Source of the DNA: Periplaneta americana
Lineage: Eukaryota > Arthropoda > Insecta > Blattodea > Blattidae
DNA: 64,000 nt
Reading direction: 5' to 3'
Assembly (NCBI RefSeq): GCF_040183065.1
Contig: NC_091131.1
Location: 13,104,300-13,168,299 of the forward strand
The notes under the pieces: generated by a model
Told to the model about the DNA's origin: nothing
Seen by the model: the letters and a program-made list of their open reading frames with translations, nothing else
Databases searched by the model: none
Program-made: the position numbers and the translations under genes
In this document: positions 9,695 through 22,508 of the stretch, in pieces
How positions within the stretch are numbered: the stretch's first letter is position 1
How the letters are laid out: each line of letters starts with the position of its first letter

Positions 9695-10665
9695 CATACA
9701 TGGGCACAATTTTTGGTTACGTGAGGCACTCGATTTGAAATAGTTTGTTTACTAGGAGAGGAGACTGCAGAGTAGGATGGGAAATATAAACTCTGTGACC
9801 TGCGTCACCTTATCGTAATCGCTAAGGCGGTCAGTGGCGAATTATTAGGAAAGCGCTTGGTTAACGTGAGAGACTCGAAAACTTTTATTCAATTTGGCAA
9901 ATTAATTCGGCAGCTTTAATCATAAACCTCGTTACTATTTCTCCATCATTGAATTGATTTAAATCACAGGCGAGAAATTGCGTAACTAGCCAATAATATT
10001 CCATCACGTTGTCTACGTTTATTTTCTTGAATATTCTGGCGTTTCTCAAGATTACTTTATAGATTTGCACGTTCTCGACCTAAAATAATTTCAGAAAATC
10101 ATATTTCGTTTTCTACGCACATTTGATATATATATTTTTTTAATTTCGTTTGGAAATAATACGTACAAACAACATTTAATTCCTCTTACCTTTTAATGTA
10201 GCGTGTTTAAGATATAATGTCGTATTTAGTATACTATGCAAATGTTAAGATCATAAATTTTCTTCGGAATAGTACGAAAAATAACATTTAATTTGTCTTA
10301 GCTTCTAATTCAGCATGTTCTTTATGACATAAGGAGTAATGTCGTTGTATATTAAATTTATTAATGCCTAATAGGATTTTCGAGCATAACATAGGCCTAC
10401 ATCGTATGCTCTCCCCTTCTAAACAGCAAAAAAACTCTTCCTCCCATTTCTCATGAAATAATCGTTTTCTAACGCGTACACACTGCTTTGATAATGCCAT
10501 TATGCCACCACTGATATTGCTTATGAAACTGATATAGAACCTGCCCACGCCTAGGAGCTATGTTAGGGAGGGACGGGGACTGTGAAGGTGATGTCACTCA
10601 GAGCATTGCTCTCTGAAGGTCAGTGAGGCATTATTTCTCAAGTGAGGCACGATGCCCATCTATGA
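9695..10665 (-). mobile_element. hAT transposon remnant (GTF2IRD2/SCAND3-like lineage)
   Basis: Two minus-strand fragments match the N-terminal part of hAT transposases. Positions 10288-10548 encode a BED/C2H2-like finger: KRLFHEKWEEEFFCCLEGES, then a Cys-poor C-x-C segment and NIQRHYSLCH. Positions 9885-10070 encode FNDGEIVTRFMIKAAELICQ, which resembles the conserved segment after the finger. The outer edges carry weak inverted similarity (ATGGGCA with GTGCCTCA motifs), but no clean 8-bp TSD was found. The RNase H-like catalytic part is missing, so this is an internally deleted copy. Confidence 0.6.
10288..10548 (-). pseudogene. BED-like zinc-finger N-terminus of a hAT transposase
   Basis: An open frame of 86 codons. 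Residues about 25-80 show the pattern KW, paired aromatic residues, C-x-x-x-x-C-like spacing and RHYxxxH seen in hAT finger domains. One of the expected zinc ligands seems altered (RCRPMLCSK), so zinc binding is doubtful. It is a fragment of the element at 9695-10665. Confidence 0.55.
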
Positions 10666-10731
10666 TGTAAGATATTATTACTTCCAGGGGCACATGCAAG
10701 GAAATTACATATTTAGGTTTGAATATTTTTT

Positions 10732-11206
10732 TTATCCATAATCGTGTTCTTTTCTCTCATTTTTCACTGTCAGAGTAACAAAATCTACATCGACATAAAG
10801 TATAGTCCTCCTACCCCTGCTTCCATATAATCTCTGTGCTTCTTGCTGGGGCATGTTCGAATTATAACAATGCTGACCTACCGCCTAGTACCGACCTTGT
10901 AATGGAATTAAGCCGACACAATATGAAATTTAACTTCTGGTGAAACATATTACAAAAGTTGTTTTGACAGTTCTCCAATACAGACGTTAAATATTGTACA
11001 TTTTCGATTTTAAACTCATTTGAAGTGCGATATTCACCCATTCGTTAGTTTGAGGTGTAACTTTATACTGTGAAATGTTCGTTTAATGTTTTGTGCATTT
11101 TAATAATAATAATAATAATACACAGAATTTAAAATACCGATAATGTAAATTGTAAACAATTTTAATAATAACCCCCCCCCCTTGACAAAATTGTGCGTAT
11201 GCCACT
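10732..11206. mobile_element. Dispersed repeat copy 1, hAT-like terminal sequence
   Basis: This stretch is about 80% similar by eye to 58165-58655, including CACTGTCAGAGTAACAAAAT and a distinctive (AAT)n tract followed by ACACA and AAAATACCGATAATGT. The right end, read on minus, begins CAGTGGCATACGC and continues into a G run, a typical hAT terminus. It is probably a non-autonomous hAT derivative. The left terminus is not visible in this copy. Confidence 0.6.
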
Positions 11207-12960
11207 GATTATTTTAACCCTTTGTCACATACATTAAGTATGCTGGTGCCTTTTGGCCAAGGGTGATACAACTCGAAACCGAACAGTTTAATTTTGTTGC
11301 TTGCTACTTATTTAGAAAGTGATATTTCACGGGTTTTACCAGATTTTCTGTCGTTTATTGTTCACATTCCAGTTCCGTACCTCTAGAAAAAGATGTAGAC
11401 CATCTTTTTGAAAATTGAGGGTAAATGTACTCCAAAGAATTAGCGGTTAAGGATAGACTGTGAATTGTCCTGGGTTGTTACTTTCTTGGGACATCTCCAA
11501 ACATTTAGAAATTCTTTTAAAACGAATTGCATAAAATTAGTAAGTTCTTCTACGAAATTTATTGTAATACATTAGTAAAAGAGTAGAATACCAGAATTCT
11601 ATTGAATATTCAGAGAAAATTTTTATTTTATGTTATTTATTTATTATTTTACACAAGGTGGATGTACACTGAAAGTAACAGCCACCCTGTATTGCAAAAC
11701 GTTGTCTGTTACATAGACTTATTTTTTGTCTTTTGAGACAAGTTCGTAAATAAGTGAATATCAGAAAATTATGCTTCCTTCTTTTAACTTCTCTTGAATG
11801 TATAAATAATAACCACACAGTATGCTATAATGAATTTTTTGTTTATGCTACTGTACGACATTGCCAGATTCAGAAAAAAGGAATACTGGTACTCTTGTTA
11901 TTGTGAATATTATAGTTTTTTTCTTTTGCGAACGCACCTACTGCAGTCTGAACCCTGTATGAGAGAGTAACAGCTAAAATCTTGTAAAATTTTATAATTA
12001 AATCTTTTCTTATGATTCCTAATCATAACCACAAATATAATATTAAAAGCTACTTAAATCAACTTGGTTAGTTTACACGTCTTAATTTCTAAGACAATTC
12101 AGAATCATTTCTAAGTGAAATTAAAATGAAAGTTGTGTAATCAAGATGTAGAAATTAAAATGGTAATAGTGTTTTGTTATTAAAATTATTTCTGACCTGA
12201 CGGTATTTCAACACGGAAAATTAATACCGGTACTTTTATTTTTGATAGTAAAATTTCTAAGTAATGTTGTCTTAATTTATAAATGTCTACCTTTTGGTAG
12301 TGACTGAATTTTATTCCATTAATCAAAACGAAAATTAATGCTGAAGAATCAAGTTCGTGACATTAAAAACCGGTCACTGTTGATAAAACGTTGTTTACAA
12401 CAATAAAAAAAAAAACAGATTTCAATGAAATTGCAACAAAATATAATTTTGAGGCACTGTTACAAAATTAAAATGACTTTACTGTGGTACCATTCACAGG
12501 ACAGTAGCAATATAGCAATACAGGGTGGAAGTGAAATAACCCTGCAGATTTTCAGAGTGAATAGCTCATGTTGCATGTAACAAAAAAGTGTAATACCTTA
12601 TTGGTGGAAAGTTGATAGTTTTGTAAGAAAAAAAAAATGTTTTATCCCAAATGTTTAACACCTGCTTATTCGGTAACTATTGCGAGTAGGATCGTGATTT
12701 TTGTCCATATCGATAATTCATTTATCTCCCTGGTGTATTTCCATAGCATGGACGGTTTTCGTGTAAATTTAATTTAAAAGCCACTAATTTCAAGCAACTG
12801 AACGATACGAGTAGATTGCAACGTCGTAGTGAGAGAGGGAGGCTCACATACAGAGTTCGTTGACCTCTTACATCTGTATCATGAGTAGAGTGTGTTAGTG
12901 GCGATGTTGCCGGACTGCTGAAATTTCAAACTTAATATTTTAATTAACCGTGCATTTAAT
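11207..12960. other. No gene seen
   Basis: AT-rich DNA. A segment from about 12519 (CAGGGTGGAAGTGAAATAAC) to 12900 looks like a TE terminus by style, but I found no partner end. Short frames here (for example 11633-11818) lack support. Confidence 0.45.
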
Positions 12961-12964
12961 CACA

Positions 12965-13290
12965 AAACGTTGTTGTTGTTTTCTAATGCCAGGCGTTTGA
13001 CAATAAAGTCACTTGACCTCTTGCACTCCAATATTTTTCAAAGATATTATCATCATGGTCAGCCACTGAAGCACAGATTTTGAGGTGTTCCGAATCCATT
13101 TCTTGGTTTGAGTTGCACAATGGGCAGTTAGGGGACTGATATATTCCAATTCTATGCAGGTGAGTTGATTCTGTACCATTAAAGTAGTCCCCGCCCGGAG
13201 ATCCAATTGGGGGACTATTTTACCTCCGGGTAATTTCACCTTAATGGTACTCATTTCATATTGGAGTGAAAATGGCAAAACGTAATATAG
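12965..13290 (-). mobile_element. Repeat fragment with (GTT)n / (CAA)n tail
   Basis: The left 75 bases (GTTGTTGTTTTCTAATGCCA onward) are the reverse complement of the 3' end of the insert at 3347-3776. The rest (13040-13278, open on minus for 89 codons with no recognised domain) is not shared, so the two elements share only their 3' tail. A LINE 3' region whose tail a SINE has borrowed is one reading. Confidence 0.55.
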
Positions 13291-13950
13291 GTTGCTTATT
13301 CCTTTAACTGTACCCTATTGTCTCTTTCAATCTGCAGGATTATTTGACTTCTGCTCTGTATATTGCTTAGAGTAAAATGTTTTTCAGAATGAGATTATCG
13401 ATTTTCAGATGCTTTATTATAAAGAGTAATGTATCTTCTTCAGGTAAATAAGGTATTTCTCATTGATGTTCATGTTTCATATATGTATATAGCATTGTAA
13501 ATATAACGAATCTCATTACAGTTTGTATACGTTATTAAGAGAGAGATGAAATCACAAGTTTCAGATTTAGGAGATGTAGAATGCTAGTGAATTACGTTTA
13601 TTAGAAATAAATGGGAGATCATGTAATTTTATATGTAAAGATGATATTAATTGACATACTGAGAATAAAAAATCCATTATGTCTTTTTGTCTAGGCTTAT
13701 CCCACAGGTGAAAAGTAAAAAAAAAAAAAATGTAATGACCATTGATTCCCACAGTAATTTATAAACTTTCTCTTTTTTTTTTTAAATTTCAGATATTGTA
13801 TGACTCTATTTTTAAAACTTTTTAACAATTATTAAATATAATTAGGGATATAGCTTTATGGAAGTGCACTGTTTATATTTCTACAACAAATATAGGAAGC
13901 AATATTGCTTTCAGTAACTTTAAGAAACTGAGTTTAAAATTCAGATTCCA
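13291..13950. other. No gene seen
   Basis: AT-rich, with short T and A runs near 13715-13785. No exon or repeat is supported. Confidence 0.5.
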
Positions 13951-13954
13951 TGTA

Positions 13955-15180
13955 AACATAAAAATCATAAACGAATATATATGGCCTGGTTTGATTTACC
14001 CTTTACAATGTGCTCCATTACCTCAGTTATCAGATACATTCTTACGAGATCTTGACAAAATTATTAGAAGTGCTGTGAAGGAAATTATGATGCTACCCGA
14101 TGATACACCAAATTCAATGTTATACACAAGTAAAAAAGTCCGAGGTTTGGGAATTCTTTGTGCAGAGTGGGAGGCCAGCATTCAACATTACAACATCTGT
14201 AATCGTCTTCACCGTATTAATGATATGCATCTTAACTTTGTAAGGAACCTGCATATTGAACAGCAACTGAGTCCACGTAGATTAAACATCAATAAGTCTT
14301 CTATTGCTCTTGAGGGAGATCTTGCGGAACAGAAGTTTTGAATCGTGGTGTAAATTACCTCATAAGGGCAAAGGTGTTATCCTGTATTCTGAGTGCCCCA
14401 AGGCAAATTCCTGGATGTCATCAAAAGCAAATTTATCAATTTCAGAATATATTAATGCAATTAAAATATCCAGCAATCTATCTGCGGTTAGATCTGTGCC
14501 CGGCAGAAGTTTCAACACAATCCGTTGTCGCCATCCCGGCTGCAACGAGACGGAAACTCTTGGTCACGTGTTGGGATTCTGTCGAAAAACGGAGCTGCTG
14601 GGCAACAATCGACACCATGAGGCCAGGACCGGCATTGCTGATGTCCTCAAGCGTCGCGGATGGGAAGTATACGAGGAGATCCACTGCGTTTCATCCTTAG
14701 ATTCGAACAGAAGAGCAGATATTGTAGCCATCCACAGGAGTCAATCTAAGGGAATAGTTCTTGATCCTACAATCCGGTTCGAGAGGGATGCCCTGCAGGC
14801 ACAACACGTTGATGAGGAGAAGAAATCCATTTATGAGTCCTGCATCCCTTACCTAAGTGAGAAATATAACATTCCAACTAGTCAGTGGAGTGTTTCTGGC
14901 CTTTTGTTTGGTGCACGTGGCACACTTCCTAAATTCACATGTGATATTTTAAAAGCACTCGGTCTCCGATTTTTTGAAATTCAAAAAATTTTGTTGAATA
15001 TTCTTAAGGATTCAGTCCAAATATTACATTACCATTTATATTTTGGCCATTGATGATTGTGTTGGGTTTGCATTTCTCTGAATTTTTTACTAAACAATTC
15101 CTGTCTTTCTAAATTATTCTGTAGGCTTTTATTCTGGATCTTTATGGTCACCCGCATTGAGGACAGATTATTTTCTTTAA
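13955..15180 (+). mobile_element. R2-like LINE, 5'-truncated 3' portion with RLE endonuclease
   Basis: The element carries the RT thumb region, a CCHC zinc knuckle and the restriction-enzyme-like (RLE) endonuclease that is C-terminal to RT in R2/R4/NeSL-type LINEs. The upstream RT catalytic core is absent. A 3' UTR probably runs to about 15180, after which ordinary AT-rich DNA resumes. No 28S rDNA is visible at either edge, so this copy is not at the canonical R2 site. Confidence 0.7.
13964..15053 (+). pseudogene. R2-like ORF C-terminal half (RT thumb, CCHC, RLE), frameshifted
   Basis: Frame 1 (about 13964-14338) encodes WPGLIYPLQCAPLPQ and KKVRGLGILCAEWEASIQHY, the RT thumb/linker of R2-type proteins. 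Frame 2 (14304-15053) continues with SFESWCKLPHKGKGVILYSE. The zinc knuckle follows (CRHPGC, then ETLGHVLGFC, ligands C-C-H-C). The RLE domain contains RADIVAIHRSQSK and IVLDPTIRFE with acidic residues in the expected order. The two frames overlap around 14304-14338, so a frameshift separates thumb from endonuclease. The usual PD dipeptide of RLE reads AD here. No complete protein can be made. Confidence 0.7.
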
Positions 15181-18097
15181 ATATTTATATATTCCGCAGT
15201 GATAATTAAATTCATTACCTCGCTTCAGTGTCAGAAACAGATTGCATTTACATTGTGTTCATATTACGGGTGCATCATTCTTAAGAAGGCATTTTTTAAA
15301 TATCTCTTTTTCCTATTAATAATTTACTACGTTTACAATTGAAGGGTTTCTAGTACAGTGCGTGGCATATACAACTTACCGTCATTATAATCAATTCTAA
15401 CACATATATCAAGTGAGAAAATTCGACCGGTCTCTCTCACAGGAGGAAAACGAATCGGCAGTGAATGGAGGTGATTTAGGCTTTAAAAATAATGCACTGG
15501 TAAGAGGTAATAAGACAACGTTATGTTGATCTTACCCCTTTTATCAAAGCATATGTTAAAAATGATGTCTTTCATTGGATGTAAGAATTACATGGTGTAG
15601 AAAATTCTAAAACACCTTCTGCAACTCATATTTATAATTTCACAGAGCATTTGTCTGATTTCATTCTTCAGCTCTTCAAAATTGTGTGGACTGTTCACAC
15701 ACACTTTCTGTTTCAAATTCCCCATAGATATAAATCACAAACGTTTAAGGAAACAGGGAATCTCCTATCTTAACACATGTTAAATTAGTGATATTTACTG
15801 TACCTTTTCTCTAAAACTGTTGGGAGTAGAACAGTGAAGCTTTTACAGCTTATTTCTGACACACTTATAAGTAATCTGATGGAAGGGTTTTCAAAAATAA
15901 CAATATTTTGTAAATTTATAATTTTTTCTGAATGTGTGAATTTTTACCTAATTTTTTCCTGTATTTTTTCAAGAAATCTGCTTTAAAAACCATTATTTAA
16001 AAGAAGTGTCAATTTATGCTACAATACCAGCTAAATACCTACAGAAAATTTGAAATAAATCTAACCATTAGAAGCTAAGATACCGTCTCTTAAAAAAAAT
16101 GAAATTTTTTGACGTTGGCAGGAAGCTGTAGAAATCGGCCAGATACCGTCACCAAAATTAAGTACGTTTGAGAACTAATTTGTGTTGTCACAGTACTATT
16201 CATCTGCCTAGAGAGCATTATACAATGAATTCCCATCAGCATCTATAAAAACAGCAGTACAATAGGAAAGTTATTATCAAAAACTGCCTCATATTACTCA
16301 AAATCGTAATTGCACTTCTTTTGCTATAGCTATATCCCTATTTCCAATAACTGACGCAGATCATTTGGTAGATTTAAGTAGATCTTCACCAGTTACAGAA
16401 CACTGTTTCAGGATTTATGGTTGGTAATGCTTAAAATTGCAATATCTGATAACATCTCTCATAATGGTGCGATATTTCAATTCATAATTTGAAATTAATG
16501 TTTAGAAATGTAGAATTTTAGCCACTTATTAAAAATTCAAAATTTAGATAAATTTATTTAATTTGTTATTACAATAGTATGTTGGTACATGCAACCGATG
16601 GATGTGTTTAAAAGTTTGATAAATTTTCTGAGACTTTCGGGTTTGAGCAATAACTTTGTGGAAATGTTCATAATTGCATTCTGTGTAGAACTGCAAATAT
16701 TATCTTTTTTATTAATGACAATGATTCATATTAAAATACTTTTGTTTTTATGTCTTTGAAGACAGCACTTCTCATAGCAGTTAGCCAAGTTTTGAGATAT
16801 ACAACATCAATATTTTCAATGCAACGCAGCAATCATTCCTTTTATTTTAAACGAACACATTAGTAAGAACTTGGTCAGATCGGAGTGTATTTCATCTATT
16901 AAAAGCTGTTTTTTATTACAGTGTCTGCCATAAAAAGTGACGGAAAAATAATACTCTTACTCAATATGCTTGATAAGCAGCTTGTAGGTTTACTTTCTGT
17001 TCTAAGTTTCTTTAAATACTACTGAACACTTAACTTCCATCATTTATAACTTTTGGTTATAATAACATTTTATAATTTTAAACATTTTGGAAGTTTCTTT
17101 CGTTGATACATACATTTTACATAACTTTATATCATTTGAAAGTTCTGTTTTGTAAAACCTATAACCCTTTGCAGCATAGTAATTATTCAGAAGAACCACA
17201 GTTTTTTTTTTCTTTCTCTACAATTATAGCACAGATGTTCCAACATGCAACAACCTCTTGAGGTGCCATTTGTGTTCAACGTGCAAAGTGGCACTTTGCC
17301 TGAACGATAAAAAGAAATGTTTTAAATTGTATCATCAAAAGTAATGAATTAATTGTGTATCTGAAGTATAAAAAGAACAACATTAATAAACTATACATTT
17401 GTAAAACCATTGTAAATGTTACATTATGCTAAATTGGTTTATTATATCAAAATCCCTAATGATCGCTCAAAGTAACCATTTTTCTGAAATTGTGTGCAGA
17501 GTTTAAAAAAAAAATGATCGAAGCTTTTTTATGATCCATGATAGAAAAACATAAAAAATTACATCTTGTTCTAATGTTTTAGCTTACTGTGCTGCAAAGG
17601 GATAAAGAAAACCTTATTCTAAAATTTGACGACACTTATCAAATTCCACATTTGGCATTTTTGGTTATAACTAACAACAATTAACTTCAGCAGTTTTTAA
17701 ATATAAATACATAAAAATATTGAAAAAAAAAGAAACGTGGTTTTCGAAAAATTCCGTGTTTACAAAATTTAGTATTTAATTCTGTGTAATGGTGTAGGAT
17801 CTATACACTATTTTTTTTTATATTACAGACATGATGATTGCCCAAATTATGTTTTCCTTTTAATGAAGCCGAAAGTAACATATCTGCAGTGTTTTTATTC
17901 ATTATATTTACAACAGCGAGTCATTTTATTCTTTTTAAATACTGTATATACATTTTTTTCGACAATTAATTTGTTTTGCATTACAAAGTTCATTTAGTCA
18001 CACGTTTTAATTTTGCACTCGTTATAAGAATTTGGTACAGAATACAAAATTGAAACACATTTCAGGGGTGATCTGGATTGTATTCATTACCGATGAG

Positions 18098-18143
<46 letters not shown>

Positions 18144-20528
18144 CGTCACTAAAATTTATTAAAGTGACGTTAACGAAGGTTGCTGTGCTATACATAATTA
18201 TGTTGGTTACATTGCATATCCAACACAAAACTTTTATGAGGTGTGCAACAAAAGGATTAGATTTTCACTTCCTTGATAATAGATCATACTTTGTTATAAT
18301 CTGATTTTATACAGATGTATCTTATTGAGTTACATAATCATGTCAGCGACTGGAAGGGTGCTCAAGAGTGTAAGTCAACATAATTGATATTCTAAACAAA
18401 TGACTTTCGGCCGTCCATTTCTCAGTTGTTTGTGTAAATAACAAGAACATGCTGCAAGTAATGTTGCATTGTTTCTCGAAAATAACCTACCTGTACTTAT
18501 CTACCGTCCATATTTGTATCTTAGAACAAAAAAAAGAATAAATAATATATTTACTTGTATAATATTAAATATATGTCATAATATTTGTGATACCAGTGCA
18601 GAACTATATACAAAACTGAATATTATGATATTAGTTTAGTAATGTATTCCATATAATATGTTAAACATACTTAGCATTATACATGTGTTGTAGAATTAGA
18701 CTGAAGAGAAATATTTCTTGTACATAATACACTTTACACTATTGATGTACTTATATCATTAAAGTATTAGGTAGCAGAGTAAATGATTGGAGATTTTCAG
18801 TACGATGCAAGATTATTTGGATTTTACATTTTACGTCAGAAAGGGAAATGTTAATGTAGGAACTTAGATCTGCAGATGTGGTGTAAAACCCAAATATAAT
18901 CTTGCTACCGAGTAGGAGAAGACATTAAGCCTAGGTTGTAAGCGAATGTATGAAGAATAATTGTATGTATATTTTAATTATTTAGTAAAGTGGATGATCT
19001 ATTGTAAAGGTAATGATATTCCCATATGGACCATTTTAAGTACGGTACATTTCTGTATGTTGAAGTCTTGTATTTGTACAATCTATACGTTGTGCGTAAA
19101 ATTGTCATTCTTCAGGACACACTCTTGACGATTAATGATTCTGAGTTTGATGTAATAAGTGTATTATTAGTGAGAATGTTTGTTATTACTACACAAATCC
19201 GTTACCTAGTTTATAATGATTTCATGATAATTTTCAGAGAGATAGTTGACTGTTAAAGGGTTTTTAGAATATCTTCTTCAAACATTGCGTCACACTATAG
19301 TGATCAATTTTGATATGAGATTATTATTTCTATTTAGGCCTAGCTTTGTTAATGTGCAATTTTAATTTAGATTCTAAGAATGTGATTATTATTTATGAAC
19401 TGAATTGTTATTTATTTCATAAAATTCCTAGGAGTCTTTTAAGTAATGCTTAAATGGATTTATGAGAATTTTCGTGCTTATAAATGAAATATTTTATGAA
19501 AAGAAGTCGGTAAAAATAATGAATGTTTTTTTCTTTTGTTTTATTTGTTTGTTTGTTTTTTTAATAAAAAGAAAGGAGTGAATTTTTATCAATGGAATGG
19601 TGCATTTAACATGATTTTTTTTGTTGTTGATTTAGATAAACTTAGTTAGTACAGGTTAGAGCTTAACTCTCTGCATAGTGACCTATCGATTAGTACTAAT
19701 GGCATTCCCATGATTTAGAAAATAATATGCAATTGTTACATAAACAAAATTTTTCCTCATTTTCTTCATTATGTCAACTCGAAGATTCTCATATCTGCAT
19801 TTCAGCATTGTTAATAATAAATTTTCATTTATTTTTCTTTCGTTACAATAAATATATCATGTTTTCATTGAACATTTTCATCATAGCATGCTTTACGTGG
19901 AAGTAAATTGTCATTTAATCCTTATATTGAAAATTACCGTGGAAATTTTCATAAATCAAATTTCAGCAGGATAAGTAACCCTTAAGCATTGGTTACTTCT
20001 GTGTAAGAATAAAGTTTTGTCAACAAATTTTTTTCCCTTAAACATTACCACAATCTTACTTTCTTTTTCCCTCTTTTTTATTAACAGATGCAAAATTTAT
20101 TTCTGGCTGTAATTTTGACAGTATTAATGCCATGTAAATAATTTTTTCACTATAAAACGGTTTTCTGATGAAGTGAGATGAATAAAAAAACTCGTCTTCA
20201 GTACTTAGTTTCCAAGAGTACCATATACAGCTGTATTTATGTACTCACATCTAAACAAAAGAAGGCGTAAGGCATTGCATTGTGTGTATTTAAACCATTA
20301 ATACAAACACAGTAAAATGCGGTAGTCCCTAGAAGATATTTGGTCATGAATTAAAAAATGGTATTTCTACAAGATATTGAATTACTTACCGGTACTTATA
20401 GTTATGAAATTAGACGAAATTACTGGCAGTTTGTGGAAAGGAATCATTACCAGTACTGGTATTATAAAATTTACAGTAGAAATTCAACTTTATTGTAGAT
20501 GTTTATGAAGATTATTAATGTCTTTGTA
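15181..20528. other. Long AT-rich stretch with no gene seen
   Basis: About 5.3 kb without recognised TEs or exons. The only clear structure is an (AAT)n microsatellite at about 18098-18142, which generates spurious poly-Ile and poly-Asn frames on the two strands. This is the longest apparently unique stretch in the window. Confidence 0.6.
18098..18142. repeat. (AAT)n microsatellite
   Basis: An uninterrupted run of the trinucleotide AAT. Confidence 0.95.
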
Positions 20529-20580
20529 TACAGTGAAACCTCTTCTTGCGGACACCCCCAAGATACGGACACTCCTCATA

Positions 20581-20848
20581 TACGGACAGATTTTTATGTC
20601 CCAACTGAAATAATATAGAAATAATGATAAATTTAACTCTCGTTAAAATACGGACAGATTTTTATATCCCAACTGAAATAATATAGAAATAATGATAAAT
20701 TTAACACTCGTTAAAATACGGACAGATTTTTATATTCCAACTGAAATAATATAGAAATAATGATAAATTTAACTCTCGTTAAAATACGGACAGATTTTTA
20801 TGTCCCAACTGAAATAATATAGAAATAATGATAAATTTAACTCTCGTT
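20581..20848. repeat. 68-bp tandem repeat, about 3.9 copies
   Basis: The unit begins TACGGACAGATTTTTATGTC and starts at 20581, 20649, 20717 and 20785. Copies differ at only a few bases. The other two copies of this transposon have a single unit, so the expansion is specific to this insertion. Confidence 0.95.
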
Positions 20849-21370
20849 TACGGACACTCTCAGACACGGACACGGACAGCTGTTTCACAGTCCTAAAGCT
20901 TGCTTTACCTCCTGACTGCGGACAGAACTTGGATTTTAAGACCTAATATGTTACAAAAATTGAAAATTTAGTTTTGGGAACTGTACAGAAATTCTTTAAC
21001 ATGAAAGAAGACAATAAGGGTCTCGTAGGTTACCACTAGCCCAGCCGGCTACCCCTTGTTAGCTGGAAGCAGGTGGATAAACAAAATCATAAAATTTAAC
21101 CTGTCTGATGGATCCAAAGTTTCCGCGATAGTGAAATTGTATTCGATACATGATAGGGTTAGTAGGATTATTCTCTTCACTTCAATCAGTTGTTCTGTTT
21201 CAAGAGACATGGCACCTGGACGTAAAGGTTAAGTTGAAAACTGTAAATTACAGTACCGGTGCTGTATAACTGTAGCCCTAGAATAAAATTGCATGGCACA
21301 GCACTGTTTTTTCCTTTTTCGGTCTTACCTACTGTAGTTCAAAGTTGCAAAGAATGCACTTTAGTACAGT

Positions 21371-22330
21371 GTATGTATGTATGTATTTATTCACACTGCA
21401 ATGGGTATATACCCGGTGGCAGTGGTAACTAATTACACTCAATAAAGACAATAATAAACACAATTAATAAAAAATACAATTAATAATAATACTAATAATT
21501 AATACTAACAATAATTAATAATAATAATAATAACAACAAGGAACATCCTAAATTAAATGAAGCACGATCAGTTAAAATAACATTTAAAGTAAATCTAATT
21601 TGTACCTTAAACCTATGTTCGAACTAAAACCCACGAGTATGATATGTTCATATCTGCACAAGTACCTTTCAACACTACACTCATTTCGCTGTCAACTCAC
21701 TCACTGCACTGGAACTACGACACATTTCACTGATTCTATCCTGATTTCACTAACACTTCAAAAACATTTCACTGTTCAAATACTTTGCACTGCCACTATA
21801 AACTATAAAGCTTCACTGACAGGAACACGTTTCACTTACTCAACACACTTCACTGACACAACATAATTCTTCACTGATAGAACACTTCAATAACAAAATA
21901 TCAATTACACCCTTTAAATACTGTGTATAATTATCGTCTATTAGTAAAGTCCTTAAGCCTATTTTTAAATACATTTTTGGTTGTTGGTAAAGCCTTTAGT
22001 AAGTCTGCAGGTAAAGCATTCCAGTCCCTGATAGTACGATTGAGAAAAGAAAACTTTCCAGTGTCCGTCCTCTGCCTTCTTTCCCTCAATTTATATGAGT
22101 GGTCGTTCCTTGAAGAGTAATTTGGCGGCTGCAACCTATTTTTTATTTCTCTCCAGGCAGGCTCACCTCTGTATGTTTTGAACAGTGCGCATAATCGAAT
22201 TCGCGTTCTCCTGTCCGTGAGTGTGTCCCATTTTAATGGTGAATTTTTCCGACAATACTTGAGAGCCCGTTTTTGAATCTTTTCCAGTGTCTTAATATGT
22301 TCTAATCTGTAAGGATCCCAACATGCAGCA
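21371..22330 (-). mobile_element. LINE 3' end inside Tigger-like copy 1, (CATA)n tail
   Basis: This block is missing from the colinear Tigger-like copies at 43281-44085 and 46712-47518. It ends on the plus-strand left side in TATG repeats (minus-strand tail). A second copy of the same family is at 27222-27905. The 3' UTR contains many short CACTTCACTGA/CACTGACAC-type direct repeats around 21660-21900. Confidence 0.8.
21931..22330 (-). pseudogene. LINE ORF2 C-terminal tail, about 130 codons
   Basis: Read on minus, the frame is open from about 22330 to the stop at 21931. Early segments read WDPYRLEHIKTLEKIQKRAL and WDTLTDRRTRIRLCALFK. It then runs through RDWNALPADLLKALPT and ends FKNRLKDFTNRR. 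This is the typical region after RT in Jockey-like LINEs. The N-terminal endonuclease and RT are absent because the insertion is 5'-truncated. Confidence 0.75.
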
Positions 22331-22508
22331 GTAGATTGTATTTATAATTAAACTACAGTAATACATTCCATTTAAAGCGTGAAGGGATACATAATGCATA
22401 TTATAAATTTACTATTAGATTGGGAAGCCTCCCTCCCAATAAAGGACACCTCCCAGATGCGGATAGATCGTTATGTCCCTCGATGTCCGTAAATGAGAGG
22501 TTTCACTG

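Larger units (their letters stand above)
20531..22508. mobile_element. pogo/Tigger-like DNA transposon copy 1 (non-autonomous), with internal inserts
   Basis: The left end CAGTGAAACCTCTTCTTGCG and right end ...GAGGTTTCACTG are inverted, flanked by TA at 20529-20530 and 22509-22510 (Tc1/mariner/pogo-type TSD). Copies lie at 43281-44085 and 46712-47518 (opposite orientation). Each contains ATGGCACC followed by a CGTAAAGG-like segment and a stop, possibly the relic of a transposase start. Copy 1 is longer because of a 68-bp tandem expansion and a LINE insertion. Confidence 0.8.

Noticed and set aside
9695-10665. Intact hAT transposase gene
   Set aside because: Only finger-region fragments remain, the catalytic region is absent and no TSD could be fixed.
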